DNA from: Acridotheres tristis
Taxonomy: Eukaryota; Chordata; Aves; Passeriformes; Sturnidae
Direction of reading: 5' to 3'
NCBI GenBank assembly: GCA_037013685.1
Contig: CM072906.1
Location: 6,756,001 to 6,820,000, forward strand
DNA length: 64,000 bases
In this document: piece after piece, positions 1 through 15,000 of the stretch
Layout of the letters: each line of letters begins with the position of its first letter
How positions within the stretch are numbered: the first letter of the stretch is position 1
Position numbers and translations under genes: made by a program
Notes under the pieces: generated by a model
The model's input: only the letters and a program-made list of their open reading frames with translations
What the model was told of the DNA's origin: nothing
Databases searched by the model: none

Positions 1-3000
1 ATGTAGGGATTTCAAAGACTTGTTCATGTCACCGGCAGACATTGAACCCTCCTGCCAACCTCAGCATTCAATACAACTCCTTCCAGGCAGCCATGCTTTG
101 CTTGACAGTGTCTAGACCCATCCTGCAGGCTTCCTGCCTTCTTCCAGCTCTAAAACTGCCCTTTATTCTTAGGCACTTACCAGAATGGTCCTTTCCCAGG
201 ACTGCTGAAGAGCCAGAGATAAATCTTAGCGTTTCCTGGAAGAAAATTACCAAACTAGCACTGTATTCATCACCGGCTGGTATCACATCCTCTTAATGCT
301 TTATAAATGGAAAACTGAAAAAAAAGAGGGCAGAGAAGTTGCCCTCTGAAATGGCAATAAATCACAATAGCATCGAGTGGTCTTGGGGATAAATAAATAG
401 GAAACTGAACAATAGAAATTCGCCTTTTGTAGCAGGGGGAGTGCACTGTCAGCACCTGCCAGCACAGGACCTTTGGCTTTCTGCATTCAGGTGGACCTTT
501 TGTGGAACCCTTGCAACAGTTTCGATCAAAATCAATTTTTGCTTCTTGCCATTTAATTAACTATGATTTTGCTTGTAAACCACGTCACCTTTTAGGCTGA
601 CCTCCATTTATAATGTTACTCAGGCAACAAAATTGGTTTGGTGGGGAAGGCAGAGAGAATTTAAATGCAGCCATAGCACAGCTCTGCTCCTCTCTCTGAG
701 CTGGGATGGCAACGCCCAACAGGGAATGAAAGGAAGCAGCTTTGGGATAACAGCACTTAAATGGAATATTGCTCATATCACACTCCTCATGCCCAAAGGC
801 TACTACTGAAGGCTTCCAGGTGAGCAATTTGGAACAGGATGCAGTGTACTAAAAAAAAGCCAAGGAGGCAGCTCTCGGCTTCAGGTATTGCCACGTGTGA
901 CATCAGCTCCATCAAATTCACTCCTCGGATAAAGCAGCAGCCAGCTCAAGGTTATGATCCTAGAGTTTAAAAAGCCTTTTTTTAGGTCTGTCCCAAGAGA
1001 TTATTTTAAAACACAGTACTGTGCATCTGCTGAGGAGTAGAACAGTTGGCTTTAATTGTAAGATGGATTTTTACATAGCTTCTGACCTTTCATCTAATTG
1101 AGGCCCGAAGAAGAAAAAAAAAAGAGGAAAAGCTATACGTCACTTCAGTTATTAAAATCCATCAAGCTCAGACTTTAGCCTTGGGATAACCACAGCCAAA
1201 AAATTGACTTGCAAGTAATTATCACTGCTATCTGCAATAAAAGTTAATTGGACATAATTGAACTAAAGCCCTAATCTGAATGAAGCTGTTGCTGGCAAGA
1301 AGCCTGCTCCTGCCTGCACTCTGCAAATGGAACTGCTAGCAGGAAAATGGACAAACACGAGGCTGCTTTACTGTCTGCCCACTGCAAATCAGAGCAGTTC
1401 TACAAACAGCTCGTTAGCTGGGCCAAGATAAAGCCATTATGAGGGCCCGTCCTCACCAAACACACCCTTCAACTACACCCAAACAGGGCGATGGCGCAGA
1501 GTTTCAAAAAACAAGTTTCAGTTTTATAGACCTCTTAATTACACGTACTGAAACATAAGATACACGTCACCAGACGCTGGTTTTATCAGCCCCTGAACGC
1601 TGTCAATACCAGTACAAATAATGTACTTTTTGAGCACGTAAAGATACTGACTCAAAAGGTTTTCAGTGCTGGTAATTTACCACCTTCATGCAGTTCAATA
1701 GCCTTTCCTGTTGTAGGACCAGCTTCTTTCATCTCTGCAGCAGAGCAGACAATTAGCTGCTTTCTGTGCTCAGCCCATGCAGGTGGCTGGGGGAAGGGAG
1801 TGTTCAACTCAATTCCTGCTGATTTGTCCATTTATATTTTGCATTTTTGTTAACTAACAGACCAGAAAGCGATCATCAAACCCCATGCTACTCCACAACT
1901 TCTTTACCATTTTAATTATTAACACTCTGTCCTTCACCAAAGCATATCAAAGCACTTAACAAACATTACTGAACCCACATAACCACTCTGACACAGGCAA
2001 AAATTGCACACGACTCCTTTTACAGTTGGCTTCAGTTTTTTTTACCATATTTATGATAGAACAGTGGTCTCCTGATGATGGACTAGTCTATGACAGGAGC
2101 CATGGAGGGAAGTATCTGGCTCACCACAGGTTCCTGACATAATTTTGGATAAAGCATTTAATCACCTGATGCCACGGTCATTCTTTGTTTAAAGGACAGC
2201 AGTGGGTGACAGTTTTCTACCTGAAGTTTTTTTCACTGAAGACTGTGAGGACAAATGAAACTGCAGAGCATTTAACACCACCTTGACTTCTCACATCAGG
2301 CTTACAAGGTCAAGGTCTGGGCAGTCTCCTGGGGACAAATGGACACACATCACCTTTCCCCATCCTGAGCACCACTTGCTCACCTCTGCTCCTCTGCACC
2401 TTCACAGCTCAGAACAGAACTTCTTAGCTCAAGAAAGCTGCAACGAAGAACCAGAGGCATCAATTCCCCTTCATGACCCAAATCAGTGGCTTACTTTACT
2501 TTGCTCAAAGCCCTCACCTCTTTTTAAGAGTATTTTTAGATTTAACTCTGTATTCTGCAACGTGGCAGGAGCTGACAGACAACACAGGCATAAAGTAGGT
2601 CTTGCCAGGTGTTGCAGGCCACTTCTAAAGTGAAGGAAAGATGTAGAAAAGACAAGTCAGGACGATTGTAGGGCTTGGCCAAAGCTTCAAATGAAGATTT
2701 CTGGCTGTGCTTGAAACACAAATACTAGTGGTCAGTTGTGAGACAGATGAGATACTACTTTTACCATGGGAACATATGCAAGAAATAGGAAAATCGACCT
2801 GCCTGAAGTCAAAAGCAATTTGAATAACTTTGTATCTGCCTCCTCTCAATTTTGACTACGCTAAAGCACTCTGACCTTTAATTAATTTCTTTCTCCTTTT
2901 ATATGGTAACTTCCAACTTCCAATTTTTCATGCTGTACTGCTGAGAAACAGGGATGAAGCCACAGCCTGGTATGCATCCTTGCTATGTTCATGGGTGCAT

Positions 3001-6000
3001 AAGGCTCCATGGATATTTAGGGAGGAAGCAAAAGATGCTGCAGTTGAACCACAGCAGCTAAGAGCACAGGGCAGGTAAACACAGCATTGCCATCAAAATA
3101 ACTTGCCCTGGATACGAGGCTTACATTTTTATTTTCAAAATGCAAAACAGGCTCCCTACCCACTGCTGTAACATTCACAAAAGATCTCATTTTCCTCAAC
3201 AAGATATTGTCAGGCACAAACAAACATTCCTTCCTCCAAAGCACCCATTATCCTCGGGGCAAACTAAACCCAACTTCTTCCTACATGCTCGAGCAGCATC
3301 TCCAACATCAGAGCAGCTCTGAAATATGGAACAAGACTTACAGACACGAGCGTGCCTGTTCTCATGTGAACATGAGGAAAAATTAAGATTAGTTGAGATG
3401 ACTTCCATCCAAAGGAAACCCAGAACAGCCCAGCCTCTACCAAACTACAGGATGCTGCTCACACATACCCACTGGAGGTACCATGCATTCCCACCAACAG
3501 ACATTCTCCATCCTTTATGCAATTTCCTTCTGCGTCCAAGTGATAAGAAACCAAAATACACATTGACCCCTTTCCCATAGAGGACAGCCTGCAGTTATAA
3601 CCTCAACATCCTCAGCAGGAACAGGGTTATGTACAGCTTTCCTACATGTTCCATGTGTGGGAGAAGCACAAGGTTGTAATTCTGGGCCTTACTTCACCAC
3701 ACAGGACATGCAAGAATTGTGAGCTTCCTCATGCCACTCTTGGGTAAAATTCCTCCCTCTCAGCTTTCTTGCTTTCCCAGATCTGAAAAGGAAGTTTTTC
3801 TTACATACAACAAACAGCTGCCTAGGCAAAGGGGAAAGGAAACACGAAACAGTTCCCTCTCCTGTGGCTGCTTCACAAAGATCTTCATTTTCATATCTCC
3901 CCTCACTCCACACTTACTCTGTAAAAGCCCTGAATTAAAGTCTTAATCATGACTTACAGAAATCCTTGTGGCTGCACATGACAGAGGGAAGACAGTTTTT
4001 CCTTCTGAAATATCGTTAGAAGTTGCGGATTACGACAGTTCCTGGGTAGGAAAGCAGCTATCTTTCCCTGTTTATTACAAGCTGATTATTCTAAAAAAAA
4101 TAAAATTCAGAGCTAACTCTGAACAAATTTTACCTCTATTCAACAGACAAACAACAGAGCAGACATTTGTTAGCTATTGAAAAATATGTTTTGAGTCCTG
4201 TTTTAAAAATAGATCCACTTGAAAATAAGAAATATTTGCAAATAAGATGAGGCAGAATGCATTATACTTCATAACAAAAGAAAAACCGAACTTGTATATA
4301 AAGGAATAAAAATAGGAAGTGACTCACTTTTGGACCAGGTGTGCTGGTGGTGTGTGAACATGGGCTCACAGGGAGGATGGATTTTGGTTTGCATTGGTCA
4401 TACATGTGAACCATTCTGACCTGTACAATCACACTGACAGTTTGGTTTAGTATGTTTCTCTTAAGACACTGAATTATGGTCCCACACGTGGTGAAATTTT
4501 AACAGCCCATTTACAGAGCCAGCAGTGAAAAATACATTTTTAAGAGCCAAAACTGGAAATCTGTCTGATTGTGCACAGCAACAGAGCTTCCTGCTGGACC
4601 ATGAACACATCACTTCTTGGATACACATCTTATCATTTGTAAGGGCAAGATAAGACCTCCTTCTGTAGTTGGAGATACCATGCAGCCAGCTGCAAAGATG
4701 AAAAGCATTTTAAGAACCTCAAACAGAAGCTGCAACACACGTATAAAACACCCACCAGCAGAAAATAGAAGCCATCAGGTGAATACCAAAGAGCTGGACC
4801 AGACACTTGGGATGGTGTTTTCCTGTCAGCCTTCACAACAAGGTGCTGGTGTCCTGCTGGCTTGTCCTGACACAGATTTAATGTCCTTATCAATCTCTAG
4901 GAAACTCAAAGGCCACTTCATAACAGCTCCATAGAAGAAAGGACAAGAAATACATTAGCTGTGAGCTACTGTAAAAAGTCTCTGCTATTCTCACTGCTTT
5001 CCTGAGAAGCCAAAAATGGCCACTTGCACAGCTGGGCAGTTCAAAACAGCCACAGGGAAAGCAACACGAAAGTGCAAGGTGCCTTCAAAGCCTCTGCACA
5101 CCACAAGCACCAGAGGTTTTTGTCTGAAGACCTGATAAAACACTTCAGCACAATCTCACCTGACTCCTTCAGCAGCTGCCAACATGACACCTTTACCTGA
5201 AGTTTATATTCATAAAAGATTTTTCACAGAAAGTTTTACTGACTATAGGATGTTTTTGTTTGCTTTTGTGCATCTTTCCTCCTCAATACTTGCCTTTTCC
5301 TTTATGAAAAAAAAAGCCCAACACACACAGAGCAAATGCATAAATTGTACAGGCAGGACACAGAGGAAACTGAAACTGTACCTCAGGCAGGGAGATCCCT
5401 TTGCATGACAAACACAACGTGGCTGTGTGGGAGAAGAGAACAAACACTGCTGCTGCAGCCTGCACCTCAACAGCAGACAGAGCACAAAGCTGCCTGCACA
5501 AAGGTGAGCTCCTGGTAACCCATCTCCAACAGCCCTGACCTCTACTGTGCATTTCCCACTAAAAGTATCCCCAGGTTTTAATTTCCAATTTGTCTTTCCA
5601 GCCACGGAATTGCTACAGTCAACAAATCCAAAAAGGTAAATTTTTCTACCTTCAATTAACCGCATTAGTGGTGTTTATAACTACGTGATTGATAAATGCT
5701 CTACAGAAGCCGTAATTAATGTATTTTTTCCTTGGAACACACACCGAACCCCTTGGCGCTCAGACACTTAATGAAAAGCAATTTATCAACTTGCTTTGAA
5801 CAGCTGAATCTGACTCCTTAATGCAGAGAAGTAACACACTTTGCTTTAAGCACCACCACTCCGAGAAAGGAATGCGCACCGCGACATTCCGAATGCCATC
5901 AGCCACGGCTGGGATTTTGATCGGGATGACAGCGACCAGAGCGCTCATCTCCCTGGGTATGATTCAGTCTGGCTTAACTGGGATCCTTTCCTCCCGGGAT

Positions 6001-9000
6001 GCAGCTGAGCAGGAGATTTGTGCAGATGTGCTTTTGCAGGATGGGGGGATCGGGAGCGCCTCTTGAGGACACGGGACAAAGTTCCAAATTCTCCCATGCC
6101 TGGCACGCGCGCGCCGGGAAGCGGCAGCAGCAGCTCCGAGTATTTCAGCCCGGACATGTGTTAGGCTGCTCACAAAGCAGACAAAAATAAAGTGCTTACA
6201 GAGTGTTTGAATGCTAATTTCTCAAATTGAGCATTGCTTTGTATAGTTGACATATGCAAAAAAAAAAGAAAAAAAAGGCAGGGGGGGAAAGAAGCATTTA
6301 GGAGGAAAAGTCTGACATCACAGAATATTTTATGTTGGTATTAACCACTGGAGGGGATTAACCAACCTTCAAAAAAACCTAAAATCTAAACTCTCATTTC
6401 TGAGAGTATAGGCTAGAGATTTCCAGTATAGGAACTGGTCTGTACTCCATGTGGCAGACTGAACGTAAGGATTACGTATTTCCATTGCACATGTAAGTCT
6501 GTTTCCCATTCCTGCAGGGTCCTGCTCTCTTCCATTTGCCTTTTGATGAAGATAAAAGCTAATGCAGATTGCAACTGCTGATACAGAGAAAGGCGCAAGA
6601 CACGGCGAGCCTTTGGACTACGGAAAAAAGGGACTCAGGTCCAGACTGCTCGAGCACGTCAAGAGATTGTCTTTGAAACCATAAAACTAGAAATGAAAGC
6701 ACTGCGTTTTTATTTGATTTGATCAAAGAGACTAGAAAGGAGGGGGAGAAAAATCACATCTTATAGATGCAGGGTAGCATTTAACTACTTCACACACGAT
6801 GTGGGACCAGCTGATCTCATAGAGATATGAATCTGGAGAAAAAACAAAGAGGTAAAGTCACTCCAGCTCTGCAGACACTGCCTGCACAGATCATTGCTCC
6901 AGGCTCTGCAAAGAGCAACAGGAACCTGTTTCAAAGCCAGAAAGCCACTGGAAGCACATACCCAGCCCTTGCCACAGGCACAGGTTTCCAGTCTCCAGTG
7001 AAGAGCAGAAGAGTGAGCTCCTGTCAAATCACAGAAAATAGGCTCTGAATGTAATGGCTACTTGAATAAATCACTGATGACTCCCTGTTCCAGTGCTCTG
7101 ACTGTGGGATAGCAGTAGACCGTGGCAATCTTCCCAAGAAGGGCTTTGGACTGCAAGCTGCAAAGGGACAAAACTGAAATTCTTGAAGGGAGCATCTGCT
7201 CCAGCACGTGCTTGGCTGAGGAGAACGAGGCTCTGCAGAAGTACAAATGGCACTACAGGTAGCAGCTCTGCAGATCCCAAATTGCAGCATGGAAAAAACA
7301 GATACCTATCGCTGCCACATTCCCTAGGAGAACAGATTTTAAGTATCTGCTCATGGAAATTTCTAACTGCAGAAGGCGAAGCATTTAGATTGCCTCTGGG
7401 CTGAAACCATCTAGGTCTTTGCTTTTCACTAAAAATTAAACAGAAGTCATTTTAACGAGGCAGGCAGACAACAGCCTTGCACAGGAGATCAAAAAGCTCT
7501 CCAGATGTTTATTTTAAATGAAATTCAGAAGCTAGTATAAACCAGATTTTAAACACTGAATAATCCTTACCATAATTTGCATGAGAAAAACAGGCAGAAA
7601 GTTCCATCCTACTGCTCTGAAACTCTCCAGGAACATGCAGGGCTGGATTTTGTTCCTAGACTCTTCAGATAAGAATATGAAATATGAACAACTCCACATT
7701 GCAATCTGATGGCTGTTAAGAATGTTTTCCCCCCTGTGCTGTACACTTGGATGCTCAACACATACACACAGGGGCATCCCATGTGAAGGAAGTCTCTGAC
7801 CTTCCTCACCAAGACTGTGTGAAATTATGGATTGAAAAGTGTCTAAAAATGTCAGTCCTAAATCTCGAACTTCTTGTCCTCCTCTTGCTACTTTCACTGA
7901 ATGCCTCCTGATTGTGCAAAAGCAGAATATTCAGGCGTCAATCTAAGTAGTTTGGGTGTTACGCTGACAATGTCTCCGGAGAGGGGAAGAGAAGAGAGGA
8001 CAGATTTCCAATAGCTCAGACACTTCCCTGGAAGCAAAGCTGCTACACAGCAAAGGAGATAAATAAAGAGGGAAAGTAACACACCAGAGAACTTTCACCA
8101 AGGTCATGTCAGGATGCTGAACGCTCCCCATCTGCAGGGGAAGATTTAGATGCCTGTTCCACCACACATTTCCACTCCCCTGTTGGCAACAACAGCCCTC
8201 ATTAAACCAAACCGGTTCTAACCATGAAAGAAAGGACATCGGGAAGATGATATTAGCCAACAAATGCAAAAGGAAAACCCAACTGAGGCAGCTCTGGATT
8301 GGTGCCTTCTGCAGCAAAATACAGCCCCATGGCACCTGCAGAGAGCCCCTGCACAACCTGGGAATGGGCAGCACAGGCTATCCCAGCCAAAAGGATGGAC
8401 AGCTCTGCTCTGACCAATACTAAGAGCTCCTGATTCTGCACCCATTCACCCTCAGCAGAACAGGGATCCTATCAGGAACGGGAGCTTCTAGGACTTTGCT
8501 GCTGCACAGGGTGACCTACAGGTTGCAGTCCCTCTTTGCTTTGCAATCAGGGCTGTGGCAGAACTCTGCAGACAAACCCTACCATGAAACAACAGCCCTA
8601 CCCCCCAAATATTGTATCAGTTACTGCTGCGCCCTTAACAAGAGTGTTTCTTGCCCGTTTCAGCAATCTGAAAGACACGCTGGGCAAAATTTCAAGCTAT
8701 GACAAAGTGATCTTATCACTTCTGTGCTGTTCTCGCTACACAAGCCCCTGATTCAGCAGCACGTAATAAAATCTTCATTTGCATGAAAAGCACTCTCTGA
8801 TCACAAAGTCTTCTGTTCGACAGCCCTCTTCCCATCCACAGCCTAGAGATGCAAGCACCACTGTCATTTTGTGACTGAGGTGGAATATTTTATTTATGTT
8901 TTATTTGGAGAAGCTCTCAATGTTTCAATGCCATCTTTTCCTAAAAAAACCCAGTATTTCTGAGTAACACAAAAGCTGCACACATTCCAACTATGCAAGT

Positions 9001-12000
9001 ACTGCAAAGTTCACTCACTACGTTCACATCTGTATTTTTAATAACTGTGTTATGTGAAGGACATTTTGTATCAGCACAAGGTGACCATGAACAGTTGTAA
9101 AATGCCTTTTGTATTCAACAAGTCCAGCCTTTTCCAGTTTGCCTTTAGAATGCTTGGTGTCATGACACACAGCACTCACAGGATGTATTTCAAAGGAAAG
9201 GAAGGTGTAGCCATGCAAAGAACAATGCACTGCCCGCAACAAGATTAATCGCTGTCATGGGAAACCAATAAAAGCAAGTATCTTGTTATCTTTCTTTACA
9301 AAGGGACTGTTAAAGCTTAACTATATTAGGAAACTTTTTCCTTTGGACTAAACCGTGAGCCTAATGTATGTGGGCATCCCACATGCCAGCATATGCGATT
9401 AATTGGCTCTCGCCTGACGCCGCGGGAGAAAGTCCAATGTTCCAGAGGCAGCGTGGAGCTTTCACAAAACCAGCCTGTGCCCTCTCCTGACTACAGCTCT
9501 CTCTCACCAAGGCCAGCCCCAGCTCCCTGTCCCATGCAGGTGACACCACCTCCCATTTCCACCTGTTAACCATGTCCCACGTACGCACCCCAACATCACA
9601 CCCGGCTCCGAGCGAACTCAGCCAAAAGCAGAAATACCTTTCATCACGTCAGCAGTGCGGTCCCCATTTAGAAACGCTTTCTTTCACGTTAAATCCAGTG
9701 CCAAAACGTGGTGGTGTGGGCTGTGCTGATCCAGAAACGGTGCTAAGGATGCTGCTGCCTCCTGTCTATCACCGCACGCCTCATCTCGCGCATGGCCAGG
9801 CAGTGACGGCCCTGCGACAACAGGCACTTTAAATTGGGCAGCTCAGCAGCACATGTACACTGAATTTTTGAACAAGCTATTCTAAGCTGCTTTGCTAGCA
9901 ATTTCTGGCCTGTGCAGTTTGAAAGCGCACGGTTCTGGCCCTCACAAAGAGCAGACCTGTAAATGACATCTTGAGGATTAAGCTGATTGAGATGCAATTT
10001 GCCTAGCAACCATTCATTAAGCAGAGTTCAGAAACAGGCCAGCAATCTATTCCACCTCCTTATCTGAGCAGTAAACAGATAACAGTCTCTACTGTGTCCT
10101 CTATGCTCCAGTTCAGACACATTGTAAACAGATTTTTCAGAAGTTTAAACTCCTACAGTAAATCTCTGAGAACAATCCTGCTCTCCAAACACGAGTGATT
10201 TGGCTTCACCAAGTGTCTTACAAGCGAGAAACAGCTCTGGAAGGAGGGTAATGCAAATCAAATTGTGAATGCATTTGCAGTTCCTGTGCCTCCAATATTT
10301 TCTCACATCAAGCACTAAGAGCCCATCCCAGTGGTTAAAAAAAATTGTTTAAAAAAATCTTAATCACACAAGCATTTGGCATTGCTATTCTGATCACTGG
10401 AAAAAAACTCAATAAAAATCTTATTCCCTTCCTTCATCTTCTGCAAGGAATCGATTGACACTTCCAAAGTCTTTGATAAAGGCTCCCGTGCTTCAGAGAA
10501 GAAAACAAAAGTCACGTCCTCCCTCCCATTAAGCATTTTTTCCTCATAAAATAAGCAAGACAACGTAAACGTCATGAGTGGAAATCAAACCAGCTATTTC
10601 AGCTCGAAAATTTCAGCTGAAAAGATTAAGCAAAATCATGATTTTGCATAATTGTTTCCCTGCAAGAAAGATCTGATAATATTCCATTCTGCTCCAAAAT
10701 TAAACAACAAAGATTAGCACGGACGTATTTAAGACCATATACCTGAATGGTTTGCCTTTGGTGCACAGTTCTTCTGGGAAATCACTGTGACATACAGCAT
10801 GCTATTACAATTAAATATGCAAGAAAGAAGAATTAAACTGACTATGAATAATTAATACCCTACAACACTACTTCATAAGGAAAAGTCTGGCTGAATATTC
10901 CCGCAGATGAGATATACCCAAACACGAGGCACAGCAGAGCTGGCAGCTTTACTTTTATGATGGGGTTTAAAACACCAAGTAACTTTATGGCTGCTGCTCA
11001 ATTCTAGAGGAGGTGCCAGCCATCCAAGCCTTCTCCTGCTGGATTCCCACCCAGCATCAGAAAAATGGGATAAATGCAACTGTTGCAATAGTTGCTCCAC
11101 TGCTCATCTATGTCCCAGAGGTAACAGGCTTCCCAAACACTTTCCATTAAAAGGTATAAAGCAATTATCTGACATCCCAGTAGGGAGAATAAAGCAAATA
11201 TGATGCAACAATTACTTAGGTGATAAGATCAGGCTAAGGTTGTGAGAAAAAACAATTAAAAAGGGTTGCAAGAGCTAAGGAATGCAGCTTACTTTACCAG
11301 AATCTCTCTTAAGGACAAAGATACCATCAGCTCCAAAAGTCGACCTTCCTGTTTCGAGTTTACTGTTCTGGAGGCTGCAGAACACCAACTGCAGCAAAGC
11401 TGAAAAGGGCAATTAAAAATATGCTTTTTCTTGCACAACATCACCCCTAAATTGCACAGATTAGTATTTACTGAAGTCCATGTAAAATTGATATCCAACT
11501 GTGGCATTTTCCATCAGGCTCCAGTCGGGTCAGCACAGTGGTAATTGGTACAAATATATTTGTTGCACATTTTTAGCTAGAAATGCCCCGTTCCTTTCTG
11601 TTTATCCATGCATGGCAAACCCAACACCCTTTTTGGAGAGAGAGATTTGAAATCCAACCAACACTTGTGATCACTGAGGTGGAACATGGCACTGCTGCTG
11701 TAATGGCTGAAGGTGACAGCATCCCTCTGCTCCTAGCCCCATATTGCTCCAGGAGGATCTGGTTCCTGCAGGATCCAACACTCCAAAGCAAACATGAGCT
11801 GAGGGTCTTTCTGGGCACAGGCAAAGCCATGTTCGAAGTATACTGGCTTAATATTAATTTTCTATTAAAAATTAATAGGATTAAATGAAGCTTGCAAGCC
11901 TATGGGCACCAAGGCAGTTTTTTAGCCGATTTGCCTGGAGGAGCAGGATGTGAGGGATGGGCTGCAGAGTTCCTGCAGGATGCAGGATCCATGTGGCTCC

Positions 12001-15000
12001 TGGGGGGAACAGGGGGCTCTTCCCCACATCCCCCGAGGGACCCTGGGTTCCATCAGTGCTGTGTCACCCTGTCCATCCTGCCCAGAAACTGGTGGGGAAG
12101 ATGAAACCCTGATGAGATCCTGGTGAAAACCGTGGTGTCTTCCCACCTGACATCCAGCCTCCAATCCTCACCCATGTGCCCCTTTTCCACTTCCCAGAAT
12201 GAACTCCCTTGCCAACAAGAACCCTGCAAATACCCGGAGTTTACATAAGCTTAACCTTCAGTCCCTATTACTGTTAACGGAATAGGAAAAAATTAACCAT
12301 GGTGCAAGTAAAAAGACTGTATCTGCATTTCTAATGATCCAACAAAACACACCACGTGGCAGTATTTCCAAGCACCTTGCTGGGAATAAAATAGCCAATG
12401 GACTGAGGCTTCCATTTGGAGTGGTGGATGCAAGAGCAACCAGCACTGAGGCTGTCAGAGTTAAGGGATGAGGACACGAGAATGAAGGGAAGTGAAGTGA
12501 CATGTGTGAATGATGATAATAAAAATGTTAATAATTAGGAAAACAGTCACCTTAAAAATTTAAAATTTCATGATCTCTCCTACTTTTTAATGGCTTAGCC
12601 TACTTTTTCCAACCTAATTTGCATGATCAAAATAGGCCTCCTGCCAGGAAGCATTAAAATGGCAGCCCCCCATCGAGACAAAACTCCCTTCACCATACGA
12701 GACTGAAGGACTAATAACTATTCCTAAAAACATTTTAAATCCATTAACGTTGTTTAGCAAACACTTATTTAGAATTAATGCCGCTATCAGAATTTGATTG
12801 TGCTCTGCTGAAGTGTTTTATAAAAGCCTTTGAGGGAGGAGCAGGTCCCTCCCAAACACCTGTGCTGTCTCCAACCCTCTCCAAAAAGCTCCTGAACGTT
12901 CTCCATCCCAAAATCCCACAGCATTCTCCAAGATCAACCAGACAATTCCCAACAGCTCTGCAGAGTGCCAGGCTGGGCAGTTGGAAGGACCCTCCAAGAT
13001 GCTGGGAGCAGCCAGACCAGAGTACACCATCCCCACCAACCTCTACACTCAGCAATTAATTCTATACACCAAAAAAACCCCAGGTTAGTACAAAATATAA
13101 ACCTCAATATTACTGATGTACTGAAGATTTGGATTATAGTAGAAATATAAGGTGGTTTATACAAATTTGTCCGAGCTGTGTGTTATCCTTTCAGTGCCAT
13201 CTGCACAAAACCAGTTTTATCTAAGCACTGGATACTAAAATAAATCATTTTCTCCATATCTATTATCTTGTTGGAGACAGACACCACAAACCTGAGAGCT
13301 GGCGAGTGCAGGCTTGTCTAGTCACAAATAAAATTACATCCACATCAATATGATTTCTTTTTAATAAAAAAATAAGGCAAACCAGGCTCTTCATATCGAA
13401 ACAGGCTCAGCCAGAATCCTCCATGCCTACAGCAGACATCATGTACAGTGTGAAATTGTCAGAATAAAACCTGGATTGGCACTGTCATTTCCCCTAATAA
13501 GAAATACCACTACCAAGAGACACATTTTAATTGCCACACGTAATGAAAAGTACCTGCTCATTCTCCACCTGCTTTATTTACTGGTATTTAAATTCAGGAC
13601 TACAAGTCTTGGCAGGATATTTTCTGGTGTCTTTAGTTTTTTGGCGTGTCCATGCCCCAGCAGATTTTTAAGAGTGAATTTGGCTCTCCAGTCCAACACA
13701 AATGACCCATCTCTGTCTGTGCATGAACGAGGTTCTTGGGCTGCACTTCTCAAAGCATCCCTTGTGAGCAGGGACCTTGCAGTAATTAGCACAATCTGAT
13801 ACTGGAAACTCAGCTAATTCTAGCATCAATCCCTCAGGACAGCACAGCCCATGATTTGAGAAACGTTCATCCCAAAAGACCCTTTGCTTCTACCTGACAA
13901 AGTCACCAAAGGCTGGTAAATAAATTATATTCTCCAAAAGCTTTGCAAATTCCTTTCCCCGGGCTAGATACATTCTCCAACCAGCAGCCACAGTTAAAGG
14001 TTTATACAGGATCACTGAAAGCACCAAACCTGTTTTATTTTCTTACACAGAGCAACTTCTAACATCTGCAGTCACTGCTGTGAGATTGCAAAGGATTTTA
14101 TTTGCCAAGTCAAGCTGTCAAAAGGACAGATTATAAAAAATAAACACTAACCATTTTTAGATCTAACTTTCCCCCACAGACTGTGTTTGATGCCCTTTCA
14201 CTGGAAATGTTACATCAGAATAAAATCAGATTTAATTGGCTCTTAAATAACTGAACAGCCACTTTAATTTTATTTCAATAGCAGTAATTCATAAATCAAG
14301 CAGGTGAAATCTTAGCACGGAGTGACAAGTAAATAGAGCAGAACACAGTAAAAAAGAGCACAAACACCACATGGTGAAAGGTGATTTTTCTCAAACTTCA
14401 CACATCACCATTTTATGGACATCACAAAGGTACCACCACATAAATACTTGGATCTCAAACCTGTCAGTTCATCAGCAGTAACTGCTTAACAAAGACCAGT
14501 GGATGATGATCTTTGCCCAATTGGAACTGCTAGGGGAATGGCTGGGATTTTAACCATGGGTGCAATTTCCCTCATGCACACTAGATGGAAGTATGGAAAA
14601 ATCTTAATTCTTTCCTGTCTCAACTTAAATTCAAGTGTTGAGACGTCATGATGGACTGTCACATTCTGACAAGAATTTTTATCATCAGCAACTTCACTCA
14701 TTGATAAGCTCTAAGTAAAAATATGCCCTGAAATATTAAAACTAAGCAGTGTTGGAAATTAATAGTAAACCTAAGATAATATATAGCAGAAATACTAAAT
14801 TTATTATTCAAGCTAATTCCTAAAGTACACATATTCAGCTTCTAGAGTATCTGAATAATAATCACTAATGAAATCCTTCAGAGACACTGAAGTTACACTT
14901 TTTAAACCTCGAGGTTATTATAAGAAACACCACCTTGTCACTGAATAGAAACAGGGAATAGAAAAAGTATAAAAGGATTAATAAATGCTGCTGCAGTTTT

